NCBI RefSeq assembly: GCF_045679555.1
Contig: NC_092122.1
Span: 16,717,565-16,781,564 of the forward strand
Length of the DNA stretch: 64,000 bases
Origin: Salvelinus alpinus
Taxonomy: Eukaryota > Chordata > Actinopteri > Salmoniformes > Salmonidae
Direction: 5' to 3'
Part shown: piece by piece, positions 24,736-62,832 of the stretch
How positions within the stretch are numbered: the stretch's first letter is position 1
How the letters are laid out: each line of letters opens with the position of its first letter
The notes under the pieces: generated by a model
Seen by the model: the letters and a program-made list of their open reading frames with translations, nothing else
Databases searched by the model: none
Told to the model about the DNA's origin: nothing
Made by a program: the position numbers and the translations under genes

Positions 24736-27700
24736 AATAAAAATGTATTTGGTTTATGCTTCCGATGCTTATGGTCTCCCAAGTTGTCCCTCTTTAAACA
24801 CTTGACCAAATACTCCGTCCCTACATCAAAGTGGCCAAATACTCCTTCCCTAAATCAAACTGCCCACCATCTTTACCACCTGGCTCTCCTTCTTCTTCCT
24901 CTTCCTGTGTAACACTTTTTATCGTCCATGCCAAAGAAACCAAACGTCAATCAAGCCTGATTGATTGCACCTGCTGCTCATTCCTGGTACAGAGTGATTA
25001 AAGTTAGTAAACAGGACTTATTTGTGGAGGAACGTAACTGTTTTTCTGGTTTATTTGTGATGTTTTATTGGTGCTTCCCATGACTGTTTTTTTGTATTTT
25101 AATGTGTGTGTATAATGTGTATATGTATGTTGTATTACACAGGGCACATCTTCCCTGTTAAAATAAAGGTACAAATAATAGTTTAAAAAACATTCAGCGA
25201 GAAGGAGATGTATGTTTGGAAAGTAAACAAGTAAATTAACAGGTTAGTTTAGCAGGAGATTGTGAAACCGGTGTAGACAAATACATTAAAGAGTTGTTAT
25301 GATGGGTCTGCATTAGCACATTTAGCCAGATCTATAATATGATATTTATTCACTTAGATTTCTTACATGCCTCCTCTGAAAGCTTTCACGTTTGGCATTT
25401 GACCATAATCTCTAAATGATATTCAGTTACATGTGCGAGAAAAGGTCAAACATGATTGGCTATGAAACTATTAAGCAGCATTTCAAAATGTCTGACTGAG
25501 AGACGCAGCACACACTCAATTATTGTTGATTTACTAAATATGGAACTAATTTCATCATTCGTTTTTTGCATCAATTTATAACAGTACCATGTGTTCTTTC
25601 AGAATGAATTCATTTGTACGGTCGGTGGACCTATTAAAGTGAGGGGAATAAGACTCTTGTTGTGACATTATTTCCTAGAACAGAACTGGTAAATGGTGCC
25701 ATAACATTTCATATAAATAGAAATGGGTTCCATGGACAAGTCAATAAATAGAATGTGGTACCTTTGACCCAGTTTCTTGTGTGGGGAAGGTGAAAAGTGG
25801 TGCACTGTTGACATAATTGCCACTTTCACAGGGACAAGCGCCAACAGATTTACCCTTAAAAATGATCCCTTTCAACGTATTGGGTGCACGCAGCAGGTCA
25901 CGGTTTTGGACAGGATGAGAGTAGCTTTCCACATCATCAACCGTGTTATTAGACTACATTATTATCTATCCGCTGTTACAAGGGTTGTAGACGCACCTAA
26001 GTGTGTGTGTGTGTGTGAGATGGAACAGGCTGCTGTGTCGCTCCAGGCAACCAGTGAGTGGTTCTTTCTCTCCCTGTAGCAGGGACAGAGGAAGACAGTC
26101 ATACATCTAATCTGTTTGTGCAAACAGCCTGCAAGGAGGGCTCTTTATCAGCAACATTAGGACCGACAGCTAGGACCCTGACATTCAAGGACATGCACCA
26201 TGGCACTGTCGCCACGGGAGTGCTGAAATCATTTATGACATATGATAAAAATACAAGACCATGTTAGAAACCAACACACATCAGTTGTGTGTTGGTGCTT
26301 TCTGTTGCTCAAAGGGCCTATGAATTATTCTGGCAAAGCTCTCACTGGGGTTGGGAAATGCCTGAGGGACCATCACTATGTGACTCAGGTGTGCTAGAGC
26401 TTTTTCACCCTCACATTGAAGTTCTGGATCCTGACAAAATAGCTCTTACCCGTGAGCCTTGATCTTGGGGTATACAAATTTGACCATTATCAAACCCAAG
26501 TTGTCTGTGGTAGCCCACCAAGCTAAAGCCTTAGAATTAGCTCTAGGAGCTGACATGGGTTTTCAGGTATCAGGCATGGTTGATCGTTAGGCAAGAAAAA
26601 TTAAAGGAACCACATAAAGCAGGGAGTCTCTTCAATTAAAATCTGAAAGTCTATATTTGAGAACTTCTATTAAATGTTATTGAACACCAATAGGTCTGGG
26701 TATAACATTATGAGACATTGTGCTTGATGTCTGAATCGTGGCTGAGACAGACTGGATAGGCAGACTGAATAGTCCTGCATGCAAAAGTATTAGAAAATGA
26801 GTTAGAATGGATTCATTAAAAAGACTAGAGAGGGATACAAATAAAAAAAATAAAAAACCCAGACGGGCCAAGGAACACTGGTCCCCGGTCTGAACGAAAT
26901 GGATGAAAATTAAAATGAAGTTTTACATCCCCATCAGACAGTAGCCTGGACATAGAATGAATGAATAGATTATATTTCTATTTGACATAGCTGCCAAAAT
27001 ACAGGATACGAGGCCATGGCTGATATGATCGCAGATTCCTAGGATAGCCTTATGCAACTCAAAGCCGGTGTCAGGGATAATCCTCTTAGAGGAGAAAATT
27101 TGCCTTAATAGAAAACAAACACGCCATGTTTCCCCTCTCCTGTTTTTAATCATCAAAATGGAAAGTTTACGTGTGGATGGGCACCCTGCGCTAACTCCTC
27201 CACCACACCACAGTAATCCACCCTGAAGGACATGGCACAGGACTACACAGAACTTGCAACCTCCAATTTGTAGTGATGTGCATCATGTACAAGCAATTTT
27301 TTATTTTTACATCTGCACAGCAGATTACAAGCATTTTGCAAGGGTCAGGAGGATTAAGCATTTTGAATATAGAAAATGGAACAATATGGAAAAGTTATGA
27401 AGCTAAAAACAATGTAGAAAGACACCCTTATAGATACGGTGGTTATTAGAGGATTAGTACATCCATGTATTATTATGTAAGCTACATCTCAACGACTCAG
27501 ATGCTAATGTGATTTCCAACAGCTTCCAGCTCCACATGTAACAGTTCCAGTCAAGGTCAGACAGTTAGACTAAGAAGGGATACTCTATGTAACCTCAGAA
27601 TTGCTTTATAATGCTAACACAATATGACCATAGACAACATACTGAAAAAGTGGTTTTCATATAACATACAGAATGATTTGGAACTTCCCAGTGGAATTAC

Positions 27701-28869
27701 AAAGCCATTTTCTCAGGCTTCCAGGGTCAAGACAGTTGCAAGATGGTTGTGATTCCGTTGTCAAGACAATCAACTTCCAACCAAAATGCTGTCTCTCTTC
27801 AATGACATTCAGCCAAGACATTTCCCCCCAACAATCTATTGTGTATTTTGTGCTCAAACAGGAACATCCAATTTCTGCTTGAATCCAGCCCTGTGGTTGC
27901 TGCTGAAAAAGCCCTTTCAGTGTGCTCTGTGTGCCAACATGACCTTGACTGGCCACTTCAGCCATCTTCTTGTTTTGTCTTATTAGACCCCTGAACCTCA
28001 ATCATGAATAGGAGCTGTCACAGTTTTAAATGACATCTTATCCTCAATGTAACTGTTACCTATCACAGAAAGGGATAACAAGCTAGTTCACCTTGATAGG
28101 CTGTTGTAGCGCCAGATGTGTGAAACAAGTCTGACAATTCCTACGGATATGAAAGAAAGCGGTCGATATTGAGGCGGTGCTTGGGGAACCAACTGTTGCC
28201 CTTGGCAAAATGTGTATTAATATTATATAGACATGTAGACACTGAGAATTATATAAACGTACGGGAGAAAGCTGCCAAGCTTTAAGTATTTGACAGATAT
28301 TTTATACCAATAATGGTGTAAACCAAACAAGAATTCCTCCAGGAGCACAAAAACACTCTACAATGTCCCCGCCATCATTGTATTTCCCCTAAAATAAACA
28401 TAAATGAAGATACTTCTCATCTTGAAAGTATCAGAACATGACTGTGTTTATCTTTGGACACCTGACAAAAAATGTGAGAACTAACTGTACACCTACCTAT
28501 TCCCTTCTCTCTCTCATTGTTTTGAGGCCTGTGGCTGCATCAGAAGATAGGTGTATTGGCGCCCCTTGGTGGCCAAGTAGGGAAATGCAGAGAGGAATCA
28601 GGTGTTACCACACTAGACACTAGAGGCAGACAGTAGCTGCAGTTACAGTTACTTGGTGGGCAGCCTCTAAACGTGCTGGAAGAGACATCAGTGTTTGTGA
28701 TGTATACTGTGTTCTGACAACCTGACCTACCCGCTAAGGACGTGCTAACCTCCATGTAGATTCTCATAGTGGCACATTCTGTCAGATGGAAACATGTTGA
28801 GACGGTTTTAAAATGACATCAAAGTGCACATGGGACAATTACAAAACCGGTTTGTAATAAATATGAATT
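24736..28869. other. Non-coding stretch, no gene recognised
   Basis: About 4 kb of mostly unique-looking AT-rich DNA with a short GT run near 26,000. No conserved peptide between splice signals, RNA gene or complete repeat was found. Confidence 0.45.
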
Positions 28870-28875
28870 TTTATT
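28870..28875 (-). promoter_or_regulatory. Candidate poly(A) signal for ano4
   Basis: AATAAA on the minus strand about 1 kb past the ano4 stop codon at 29,877. It would make 28,870-29,876 the 3' UTR. Without transcripts this is only a candidate. Confidence 0.3.
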
Positions 28876-29876
28876 AGTCTTGTTATTAGTATCCATTGTA
28901 AAGGAAGGCATTGGATGTTTGAGCAGTCTGTGTCCACTAACACAGATCTGATGGAACATCGTTTCAAAATAACATCTTATTGCAGCACACAATGTAAGCA
29001 GAGAACATGGCCGAAGGTTCACAACCTTGTGAAAGCAATTGATCATGATTTCTCATGAGTTTTGTCCTCAAAATAAAAAGGCTAGGATTGTAAACAGGGT
29101 TTGTCATTCAACTGCACGGATGACAGAATATTTTTTTAAGTTGTGACAATAGAAAAGCAAAAGTTTGTTTTTTGTGTTTCTTTGAAATCTACATTCAGGT
29201 TTTGAAGAAATGTACAGTTGTGAGTCCAAAGTGGAAGGAGCAATCTGGAAAAAAGTAGTAAACCCATTGTCAAATGTTCCAATGTATGTCCTCTTTTTCC
29301 CCCTCACCCACTGGCCTCTCGGATTCAGAATGACGTACAGTACGTTTGAACACCAAGGCGAGGAGCATGCTGACGGTCCTCTTGGGGGCGCTCACCTGGT
29401 CCAGTGGGAGACGCAGACAGGCAGGACAGTCCCTGGCGTGCATGCAGCCAGTTCTCTGTCATTCCCACACACAACGCCACCGAGCAAAAATGGACACCAG
29501 CATGACCTGTGGAGTCATAGAGAGAGCGTCAGTAGATGATCACAACAGTAGTGGAACTTCTAGACAACAGGAACAAAAGGGACATTACTTATTTCACTTC
29601 CTTGCACAACCTGGTCCCTTGTCGTCCCGTGCTTCAATTGGCAAATCTTACTTCGATAGCTGATGTGTGTTGAGCGTTCAGGCATAAAATGACAGCTGTG
29701 CTTCACCCAGATGAGTGGTGCTACACATTGGTCATGCAGGCGCGTTATCCTTCCTATATATAAATGTAATTCCTATGCGCCACACTCTGCAGCCTGCAAA
29801 CTGTTATAGATTGCCTGTCAGTATTCCGTGCTGGTCCCTTCAGTGCAGTGTAGTTATTTATCACCTGCTTGTGCAT

Positions 29877-54670
<24,794 letters not shown>

Positions 54671-55290
54671 CTGGAAGAGAGATACAGAGAGAGAGAGAGA
54701 GAGAAAGACTGAGTGAGAGAGAGAAAAAGAGACAGTGAGAGAGAGACAGTGAGAGCGAGACAGTGAGAGAGAAAGAGACAGTGTGAGAGAGAGACAGTGA
54801 GAGAGAGACAGTGAGAGAGACAGAGAGAAAGAGACAGTGTGAGAGAGAGAGACAGTGAGAGACAGTGAGAGAGACAGAGAGAAAGAGACAGTGTGAGAGA
54901 GAGAGACCGTGAGAGCGAGACAGTGAGAGCAAGACAGTGAGAGAGAAAGAGACAGTGTGAGAGAGACAGTGAGAGATAAAGAGACAGTGTGAGAGAGACA
55001 GTGAGAGAGACAGTGAGAGAGACAGTGAGAGACAGTGAGAGAGACAGTGAGAGCGAGACAGTGAGAGACAGTGAGAGAGTAAGAGACAGTGAGAGAGACA
55101 GTGAGACAGTGTGAGAGACAGTGAGAGAGTAAGAGACAGTGAGAGAGACAGTGAGAGAGAGACAGTGAGAGACAGACAGTGAGAGAGAGACAGTGAGAGC
55201 GAGATAGTGAGAGACAGTGAGAGAGAAAGAGACAGTGTGAGAGAGAGAGAGAGAGTCAGAGAAAGACAGTGAGAGACAGAGAGGAGAGGG
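54671..55290. repeat. GACAGTGAGAGA-type satellite, about 620 bp
   Basis: The plus strand is an imperfect array of GACAGTGAGAGAGA and GAGAGA units; the minus strand is the matching CT-rich tract running straight into the ano4 acceptor at 54,671. A 332-codon minus frame (54,420-55,418) of mostly Leu and Ser across it is a repeat artefact apart from the exon itself. Confidence 0.95.
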
Positions 55291-55659
55291 AGAGAATTCA
55301 TCATATAATCAACCATCAGTGAAGTCTGAGGCCCCACATTTAGTGGAAAACAGAGATGACAGAAAAGAGGGTGAAAGGTATTATCAGAGCTCAGTAAATA
55401 AAGTAAAATAAAACCCACATAGTTAAATAAAGGTTCAATAAAATAAAAATAACCTAACAGTAAGGGAGCTGGAACATTTACGTTGTAACGTTTGAGACCT
55501 TATCAAACCTTCAGGAGACATCCTCTGTTGGTTAGGAAATGGGAGATGGGTGAATCCAGAGCCTTATATAGTAGGGCTGGGAATTGCCAGGGAGTTCACG
55601 ATACGATGTTATCATCTCGATACTTAGGTGCCGACATGATAATGTATGGCGAATCTCAC

Positions 55660-55812
55660 AATTCTATATGTATGGTGATTCTATATGCATTGTGATTCTA
55701 TATGTATTGTGATTCTATATGCATTGTGATTCTATATGTATTGTGATTCTATATGCGATTCGATACTGTGATTTTATTGCGATTCGATACTGTGATTTGA
55801 TTGTGATTCGAT
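55660..55812. repeat. 18-bp tandem repeat
   Basis: TCTATATGCATTGTGAT and TCTATATGTATTGTGAT alternate several times, then GCGATTCGATACTGTGAT variants. It lies in the 5' part of the ano4 locus. Confidence 0.85.
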
Positions 55813-57269
55813 GTTTCAAACATATTGCTCACCATATGTCTGCTGCAGAGAGACGAGCGCCAGCCATGACAAAACTAGTTTTGATCAGTCAGGGAAATAA
55901 AAGTGCTGAAACCATGTTGGCTTACTGTTTAAAAAGAAGAGGAGGTAAATACCAGAGTTTTGGCACAGGTTGGCCCACAGCCGATAGCGTTAGCTAACGC
56001 TACCTATAGTAGCAATTAAAAAAATAATACTTTGTGTCAAATATTGATATAATATTGTCCCAAAATAATACACCCCCCCATCACTATTATACAGACATGC
56101 AAATCATGAGTAAGCTTTACAGTGGCCCCAAAGAAGATGTAGAGATATATCTTCTCTATACAGTCGGGTCTGAAATGATTGACACCCTTAATAAAGATGA
56201 GCAAAAAAGACTGTGTAAAATAAATAATACAAACACTCAGCTATATTGTTTGCACATTTTTGTTGTTGATACTAATGCAATTGATCAGAGAAATACTTTG
56301 TGTGCCCTGAAGTGATCCTGTGCGCCCACTGAGATGTGCCATTATCTAACATGGCCTAGTGAGTAGGCTAACAACAACCCCTCTGAAGAGGTCTGTGACC
56401 CACTCTTCCATCTGACGAGCCTGGGCTCTGGGGAAGGTCGTCGCTGGTCTGAATGCTGAATTTCCCTTTGTGACAGCTCCGCGACTCAGCAGAATATTTC
56501 GGAATATTTCGGAATATTTCTGCTGAGCCCCAGACATAGGAGTGCGAGGGAGAACGCTCAACGCTCACGCCCTTCCCGCAGTGGCTGAGGTATTGAAATA
56601 ACAGCAGGTAATAAAACCACCATGAACTCTTTCTTCCTGGATGAAATCGATGGGCGGGTTCCCTCAATGACTTCAGTTGTAATAAACGTTTCACTCAGCC
56701 ATCAGCTGCTAGGAGGTATTTTATAGCGTGAGTAGAGGTTACTGCAGCCCCAAAGGAGATGTGAGTGATAAAAGCTAGGGCACTATAGAAATCGAATGAT
56801 TCCATCACATTTGAAAGAGCTGTCTAACGCAGCTCTGCCGGTCTGAATTGACACATCAAAGCATATCATTTGCACACTTTAAAATTCCATCTGTGCCCAT
56901 CAAAATCCAAATGACCTGCTACTTCCAAACACGAGGTCTATATCGTGCTGTTACCACGACTACCACAGTACCCTCTAAATTCAAGATTAAGCATAAGTCA
57001 CAACATTGAGAAAACCACTTTACATTTAAGATATACTTTACAGGATTTATATTAACTAGTCAGTAGATTAGACCCTGGAAAATTATAAATATTGAACATG
57101 ACAAGATGATTGGCCTACTAATAGACCATTAGGTTGATCCATGTTGGATGATAAGATATGATATAAGCATAGAAGCCTAGGTGTCCATAGAGAAACATAA
57201 AGCCAATCAATAATTAACAACAGTGGTTTTGTTGCCTCTGAGTGACCACTGGGCAGCAGCACACACACA
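55813..57269. other. Putative ano4 intron, no exon recognised
   Basis: No splice-bounded conserved peptide was found. A hairpin with three TATTTCGGAA units lies at 56,485-56,527. A small missing ano4 exon could lie anywhere from 54.7 to 61.9 kb. Confidence 0.4.
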
Positions 57270-57416
57270 TTTTAGTCATTTAGAAGATGCTCTTATCCAG
57301 AAAAACTTATAGTAGTTAGAGCATACATTTTGAATACTTTTCCCATTCTGGTCCCCCATGGGAATCAAACCCACAACCCTGGCGTTGCAAGCGCCAAGCT
57401 CTACCAAGTGAGCCAC
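57270..57416 (-). repeat. tRNA-derived SINE, minus orientation
   Basis: Read inverted, it gives TGGCTCACTTGGTAGAGCTT, CAGGGTTGTGGGTTTGATTC, and a tail with CTGGATAAGAGCATCTTCTA. It resembles the SINE at 49,157-49,300 but is more diverged. Confidence 0.8.
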
Positions 57417-58275
57417 ACACACACACACGCACACACCCACACACAACTTGTTTAGAGACACTGAAAGCACAAAACCCAAACTGATTTACACAGAGTCAGA
57501 CAGTCACAGAGAAGAGTCAATGAGCATATCGGCCACAATCCTGACCCAAGGTACACACACAAAATGCCAATTGTCATCAATCCATGCCATAAGAGTGGAG
57601 GCCAAGTTGGTGCTAGCATGTTACTATGCTAGCTATCTCAGGAGGATGTTCAGGCTAAGCTAGTTGGTTTAAAGTAGTTTTCCACACAGAACCATTGTAC
57701 AGTCACAAAACACATACTTCTCCTTTTCACTGAATAGTAGTATCAGAAACTTCTGATTGATAATAAGAAGTACATCACATTCAGGTGTGATGCATCACAT
57801 CAACAGCTAATTACAGGACAAATAGAGTGGCTCGTGGGAAAAGTCTAAATGGGATCCTTGGGATTTCCCAACTCTGAAGATACCCCATTGAAGTTGAAAT
57901 TTTAAACAGTTAATGGTTAGAGTAAGGGCAGGGAAGTTCCAAGGATCCCAGATAGCACCAACAGTGGCTCATGGCCTCTGCACATGAACAGGTAGCAGTC
58001 TTACTGTTATTAAGTTATTGGCACGTTATTATGAGTGTTATTAAGTTAGTGATCGAGTCTCCCACATGGAGGGAAAAATAGGTTTTATTCCTCCAGGAAT
58101 GGGGAACATTACCAAGATGCAATGGAGTTAGCAGACAGCAAAGCAAAGTATTAAGTTACATTCAGTGGATGTAATGAAATTACACTCAGGAAATGTAACA
58201 TGGGACTAAAGTGATTCTTAGGTGACATTATTTGCTAATCTGTGAGTAAAGCTGCACCATTTAGCTAACATGATT

Positions 58276-60434
58276 AAGCTACAGTGGCGACAAACATGGT
58301 CTCTTTTTGTTTTCTTGAGTGAGGCAGCTCCAAAATGTAGGTGTTTCAGCCTAGGTCAGTGCTTTCTGTGGTGGTGGGGCGAGCCAGCAGAAAATAGGAG
58401 CATTTCGCCGTGATTGGCTCAGTGTTCAATCACTCATGGGGACACTACGTCATCGCCAAGTTTAGGTCCATAGTAAGAGTAGACATCCAAAATTTCAGCC
58501 CTTAGGGTCCTGCCATAGAGTTATATTACAAGTCTCAAGATCATTGGCCACAGATAAAATGACGTCAAATCACGTTATATGTACAGTAGCTTTGATTGGA
58601 CTGATCATGATTGGACTGATCATCATCTTACTTTGAAAGTCTTAGCTAGCAAGTCAGCCCCATGAATCAAGTCAACAATCTCCTGGCAAATCATTTTTAA
58701 TCGTTGTCATATGAAGAGAAATAATGAAGAGAAATTATAGATAAAACGAATCAGTGCTCATCGGCCATTGGACATAAAGATTACACAACAAGTTGGAAAT
58801 CGCAAATTCAACAATGAGTGGTTTGTAAGAAATCAGTGGCTGACTGCAACATTGCAAAGCAACCCCTAGCCTGCTATTCAATGGAGTGGCTGTGTTTTTT
58901 TTCCAGAGTTCCCACCATAAATCCAGAGAATGCCAGACTTTGATGACAAAATTTGCCCACAAAGGACCGCCGCGCCACCTTCACAAGGTGAGTCCAAAAA
59001 TGTTTTGTATGCTGCTGCATAAATTATGTAATATGCAAGGGAGATATGTATACTGTAGCTAAGAACGTAATACTAAGTGTATGTTGTGTAGTAAGCTGTT
59101 AGTAGCCCATGTCCCTCACCCTAATCACTTGGTTAATTTTCACCAACACGGTAATGTAAACACATCGTTTGTGGCAGGTGTGTGGTTATTTGCTAACTTT
59201 TTTGTACAGTTTTGACAGTGCTACTGATAGTAGTGGTGGCGCTTGGCTTGCACATGCAAATTCAGCACACACAACATTCTGTAATAAAATTGTGTTATTT
59301 GACGTGTCAAATGAAAAGCTTATTTAATGCGTCAAATAGTGTTATATGACGTGTATATTTTTTGACACGCAAAGACCCAAACGGCGTTCAATGTGCCTCA
59401 CCCTAATAATTTGGTCTATTTTCACCTCTTAATTTTGCCTACTGTGCACAGTAGAGAAATGTAATAATTTAATATTTGTCATGTCCTGACCATAGAGAGC
59501 ATTTATTTTCTATGGTAGAGTAGGTCAGGGCGTGACTAGGGATTGTTCTAGTTTATATTTTCTATGTGGGGTTCTAGGTTTATTTTCTATGTTTGTGATT
59601 TGTATGATTCCCAATTAGAGGCAGCTGGTAATCGTTGTCTCTAATTGGGGATCATACTTAAGTAGCATTTTTTCCACCTGTGGGCTATGGGATATTGTTT
59701 ATGTTTAGTTGCCTGTGAGCACTGCACTGTCGTCACGGTTCGTTTATTCTTTATTGTTTTGGTTTTTTCTAAGTTTCACTTTCTCTAATGAAATATGTGG
59801 AATTCTACGTACGCTGCGCCTTGGTCCGACCATTATTACGAACAACGTGACAATATTGTAAGAGCTTTCATTGTCTATGTGCCCCCTTTATTTATCCTAC
59901 GGTTCTGACTTGTTGTACAGGGAGTACACTGTAAGAACGGCCCATGTTCTGAATTCTGTCGCTGTACATTTCAAAAGTGCTGAACAAATAGTTATATTGA
60001 CTACGTCCGTCATCGCTCGCTCATTGATGTCTTAATCGAAATTACGGATTGCCTCTTATCCGCTTGTCGTCCTCTTATGCCATAGTTTGTACAACTCAAT
60101 TGTCAGTAGAAACCACATTTGTTTAAGCAAGTCATCCATATCAGCTATGTTTTTTTTAAATGGCAGAAAATGAGGCTGAGTTAACTTTCTTCGCTGCCAG
60201 ACAAGGCTCCGCTGAAAGCCAGGTGTAGCAGTGGTAAGGTGTTGGGACTGCTGTTGGGACTCTGCTGTTGGGACAGCTTTATGTAGACCCTAACAGTTTG
60301 TGGGCACCGTTTGTCACCGTTACAGTGCAATTAATGTATTGTTTAGTGTTGTGTTGTGTAGTGGCTTTTCTGGCATGCATCCCACATTTTGTTTTGTTTG
60401 CCCCACCAAGATTTACCTGCTAAAATCGCCACTG
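58276..60434. mobile_element. 2.2-kb TIR element bounded by 16-bp direct repeats
   Basis: TTTAGCTAACATGATT stands exactly at 58,260-58,275 and 60,435-60,450. The left end has CAGTGGCGACAAACATGG (from 58,282) and the right end, inverted, has CAGTGGCGATTTTAGCAGG. No transposase frame is seen. The 16-bp duplication is longer than the 8 bp expected for hAT. An alternative 8-mer pair, TTAAGCTA and TTTAGCTA, matches at 7 of 8. Confidence 0.65.
59477..59852. mobile_element. Solo LTR-like element, 376 bp, with ATATT duplication
   Basis: Begins TGTCATGTCC and ends ACAACGTGACA, with a TG...CA form and short inverted TGTCA/TGACA tips. ATATT occurs exactly at 59,472-59,476 and 59,853-59,857. A 5-bp duplication and TG...CA ends fit a solo LTR. 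It lies inside the 58,276-60,434 element. Confidence 0.8.
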
Positions 60435-60466
60435 TTTAGCTAACATGATTTAGCCTGGCTCACAAT

Positions 60467-60565
60467 TCACAGCAAATTTTATTGGTCACATACACATATT
60501 TAGCAGATGTTATTGTGGGTGTAGCGAAATGCTTGTGTTCCTAGCTCCAACTGTGCAGTAATATC
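60467..60565 (-). repeat. LINE 3'-end fragment
   Basis: TTTTATTGGTCACATACACA and GGGTGTAGCGAAATGCTTGT, read inverted, resemble the 3' end of fish L2/Rex-type LINEs, related to 24,690-24,735. Confidence 0.55.
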
Positions 60566-61559
60566 TAACAATTCACAACAATAGTGTTTCCTACAAAATA
60601 ATAACTCTGTCAAGAGTCAAATAATTTTGGAATCTCCAATCATTTGTAACATAAGCTACTGGTGAGGTCACCTCAGCCTTGACAGCAGAGGAAAACAGAC
60701 AGAGCACCGAGATATTTTGGGATGGACGCCCATTTTTGGATCTGAATGTCTGAAAATGGTGAACTCGTCAAAAACTAGACCACCTACACAATATATTTAT
60801 CATGGAATCTACAAACAATCTAAAACTGTTGAACAGGACAGACAACAGCAAATGTTGCATGATACCCAGTCATACACACCGATTAACCAACAATCTAGGC
60901 TACATGAGAATATTTAAAATCAGAAGTAGGGTTAAAATAAATAGTCAAAGTTAGAAACCCTCTAGTTTCGGTTGCCTTTCAAATAGCTAGTTAGCGGAAA
61001 TAATTATTGGGTACAATAAAACTTTTGTTGAATATTAAGATGTTTTGCAACAAAGTGCATGAACTCCTAGTTATGCTGCAAAAATTACTTTTGAATTGAA
61101 TGAAAAATGCTACAGTATAACAGTGTTGATAGTTGATTTGTAACCCTGAATCATAACCACTGATGATTATCAGTAGAGAAATCTTTTTTTGCAAAAAAAT
61201 ATTCCCCAATGAGATCGCTAGCGCCTCCTCAGTTCATATGACATAACCTTGCCTTAGCATGACAGCTCACAGTAGGCTAGCTGGTTGGGTAAGTGAGCGG
61301 AAAATAAAAAGGGGGAGGGGTTGCCATGGGGACCAGGTATCAGGAAGACAGAGGAGGGTTCTGGACCATTACACCAGCACAGTCAGGGGACAACAGACCT
61401 CCAGCTCCGTCAGGCCCCGGGGCAACACAATTGCTGTTTCACGCCTGCCAGATGGGCAACAGAGCTCTGACCCACTTCTCCTTCCCTGAACCATGCATAA
61501 TGGAGGAGTGTTACACTTAGGACACACAGCTCATTTACAACCCCCGGAGTGAAACTGTG

Positions 61560-61850
61560 TGGGAGTGAGGGCAATACGGGAGAGACAGAGGGAGAAAGAG
61601 AGAGAGAAGGGGGGAACGGGAGCTAAGGAGAGATGGGAGAAAGAGGGAGAGAGTGTGTGTGTGTATGCGCGTGTGAAGGTCAAATGCCTGTACGGTTCAG
61701 GAACACAACAGTGTGAAAAGAGAACAGAGATGATAGACAGTAAAAGAAGAGTACATGTGGGTCATAGCATATGAGTGAGGGACAGAGAAAGAGAGAGATC
61801 GAAACAGAGGGTGGGGGGGGGGGAGAGCGACAGAGAGAGAGAGAGATTAC
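61560..61850. repeat. GA-rich and low-complexity stretch
   Basis: Several GAGAGA runs plus GTGTGT and a G-run at 61,813-61,825. No coding sequence is supported. Confidence 0.8.
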
Positions 61851-61922
61851 TGCAGCAAAACCACTACAGAGGGGGAAAAAAACACTGCTGTGGGTCTAAA
61901 ACAAGTTGCCTGCAGCACTCAC

Positions 61923-62195
61923 CATGCGAGGTGGAGAGGGAGAGAGCTTCAACCCCTCAGAGGGCAACAGGAGGAGAGGACGACACAGCCCGGGGGCCGA
62001 CCCAGTGGAGGCTCCGCAAGCGCTACAGTAGCTACAACTAGCTAAACTTGGCTCCCGTACGAAAGCCCGCAGGAGGAAAAGGACCTTCTGCAAAGGCAAT
62101 CAGCTGCATTCCCCATGTTTACCTCCACTCCCGAGCACCGCAGTGCTCTGCTCTAGCTTCTGAGCTCCCTCACACACAGACACAAACACACACAC
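61923..62195 (-). other. ano4: Candidate first (non-coding) exon of ano4
   Basis: The minus strand has a strong donor, CGCATG|GTGAGTGC, with the exon edge at 61,923. The sequence upstream is relatively GC- and CpG-rich compared with its surroundings. The ATG is the last codon of this exon, but direct joining to the exon at 54,670 gives ATG GTG TGA, so either the exon is untranslated or another exon lies between. The 5' limit is a guess from the TATA-like box. Confidence 0.35.
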
Positions 62196-62223
62196 TCTGC
62201 TCATCCCCAAAACATCCCTCAGA

Positions 62224-62231
62224 TTATATAA
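62224..62231 (-). promoter_or_regulatory. ano4: TATA-like box, possible ano4 promoter
   Basis: The minus strand reads GGTTATATAATCTG. A start about 30 bases downstream would be near 62,195. This is only a motif match. Confidence 0.25.
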
Positions 62232-62832
62232 CCCTCTGTCCAGCCGGCACGAGGCACAGCTCAGGAAGAAACAGATGCAGACCAGCTTAGATCCTCTCTC
62301 AGGGAAAAATACAAGCAGAATGTTTATGCAGAGAGAGGGAGAGAGCGAGAGCAAGAGAGCTGCAAGACAATCAGTATTCTTAATCAGTTATCCCCGTCAG
62401 CCAATCCGTGGGAGAGGAGCTATGAGGGTAGCCAATCGGAGCAGGGCTGGCTCTATCAGTGTGGTTGTTGACCAAAGGAATGACAGTTGCTGCTGCTCTG
62501 GGTGTCAATGTGTTTTTTAAAGCCAGCACCTCACACACATGCACACAAACACATTGGTGCACACACGCACACAAATACATAATTGTTGTGTACAGTGTGT
62601 ATATTTTAAAGGAGGAATCCCTTAGAAAACTCTACCATTAGTTACCCTACTTGCATGCAACACTCAGAGTGAGTGAAACGCTACTGCAAATTAAACAAAC
62701 CCTACATATATAATAGCTGGCTGCTTTCCAAAAGTGTGTTTTCAAAAGTCTGTTGTATGCTTTACCATGTTAGTAACACTATTTTTACAATTTGTTTTCA
62801 GGCAGGATCCAACTGGAACACAGTTTGCTAAC

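Noticed and set aside
29326-29470. Extra exon just beyond the ano4 stop (minus-strand CTGGACCAG|GTGAGC)
   Set aside because: The donor-like word is good, but the flanking frames have no recognisable protein and the ano4 stop lies upstream; it is more likely 3' UTR sequence.
56485-56527. Heat-shock element
   Set aside because: TTC and GAA blocks are spaced by one base, not two, so the canonical nTTCnnGAAn pattern is not met.
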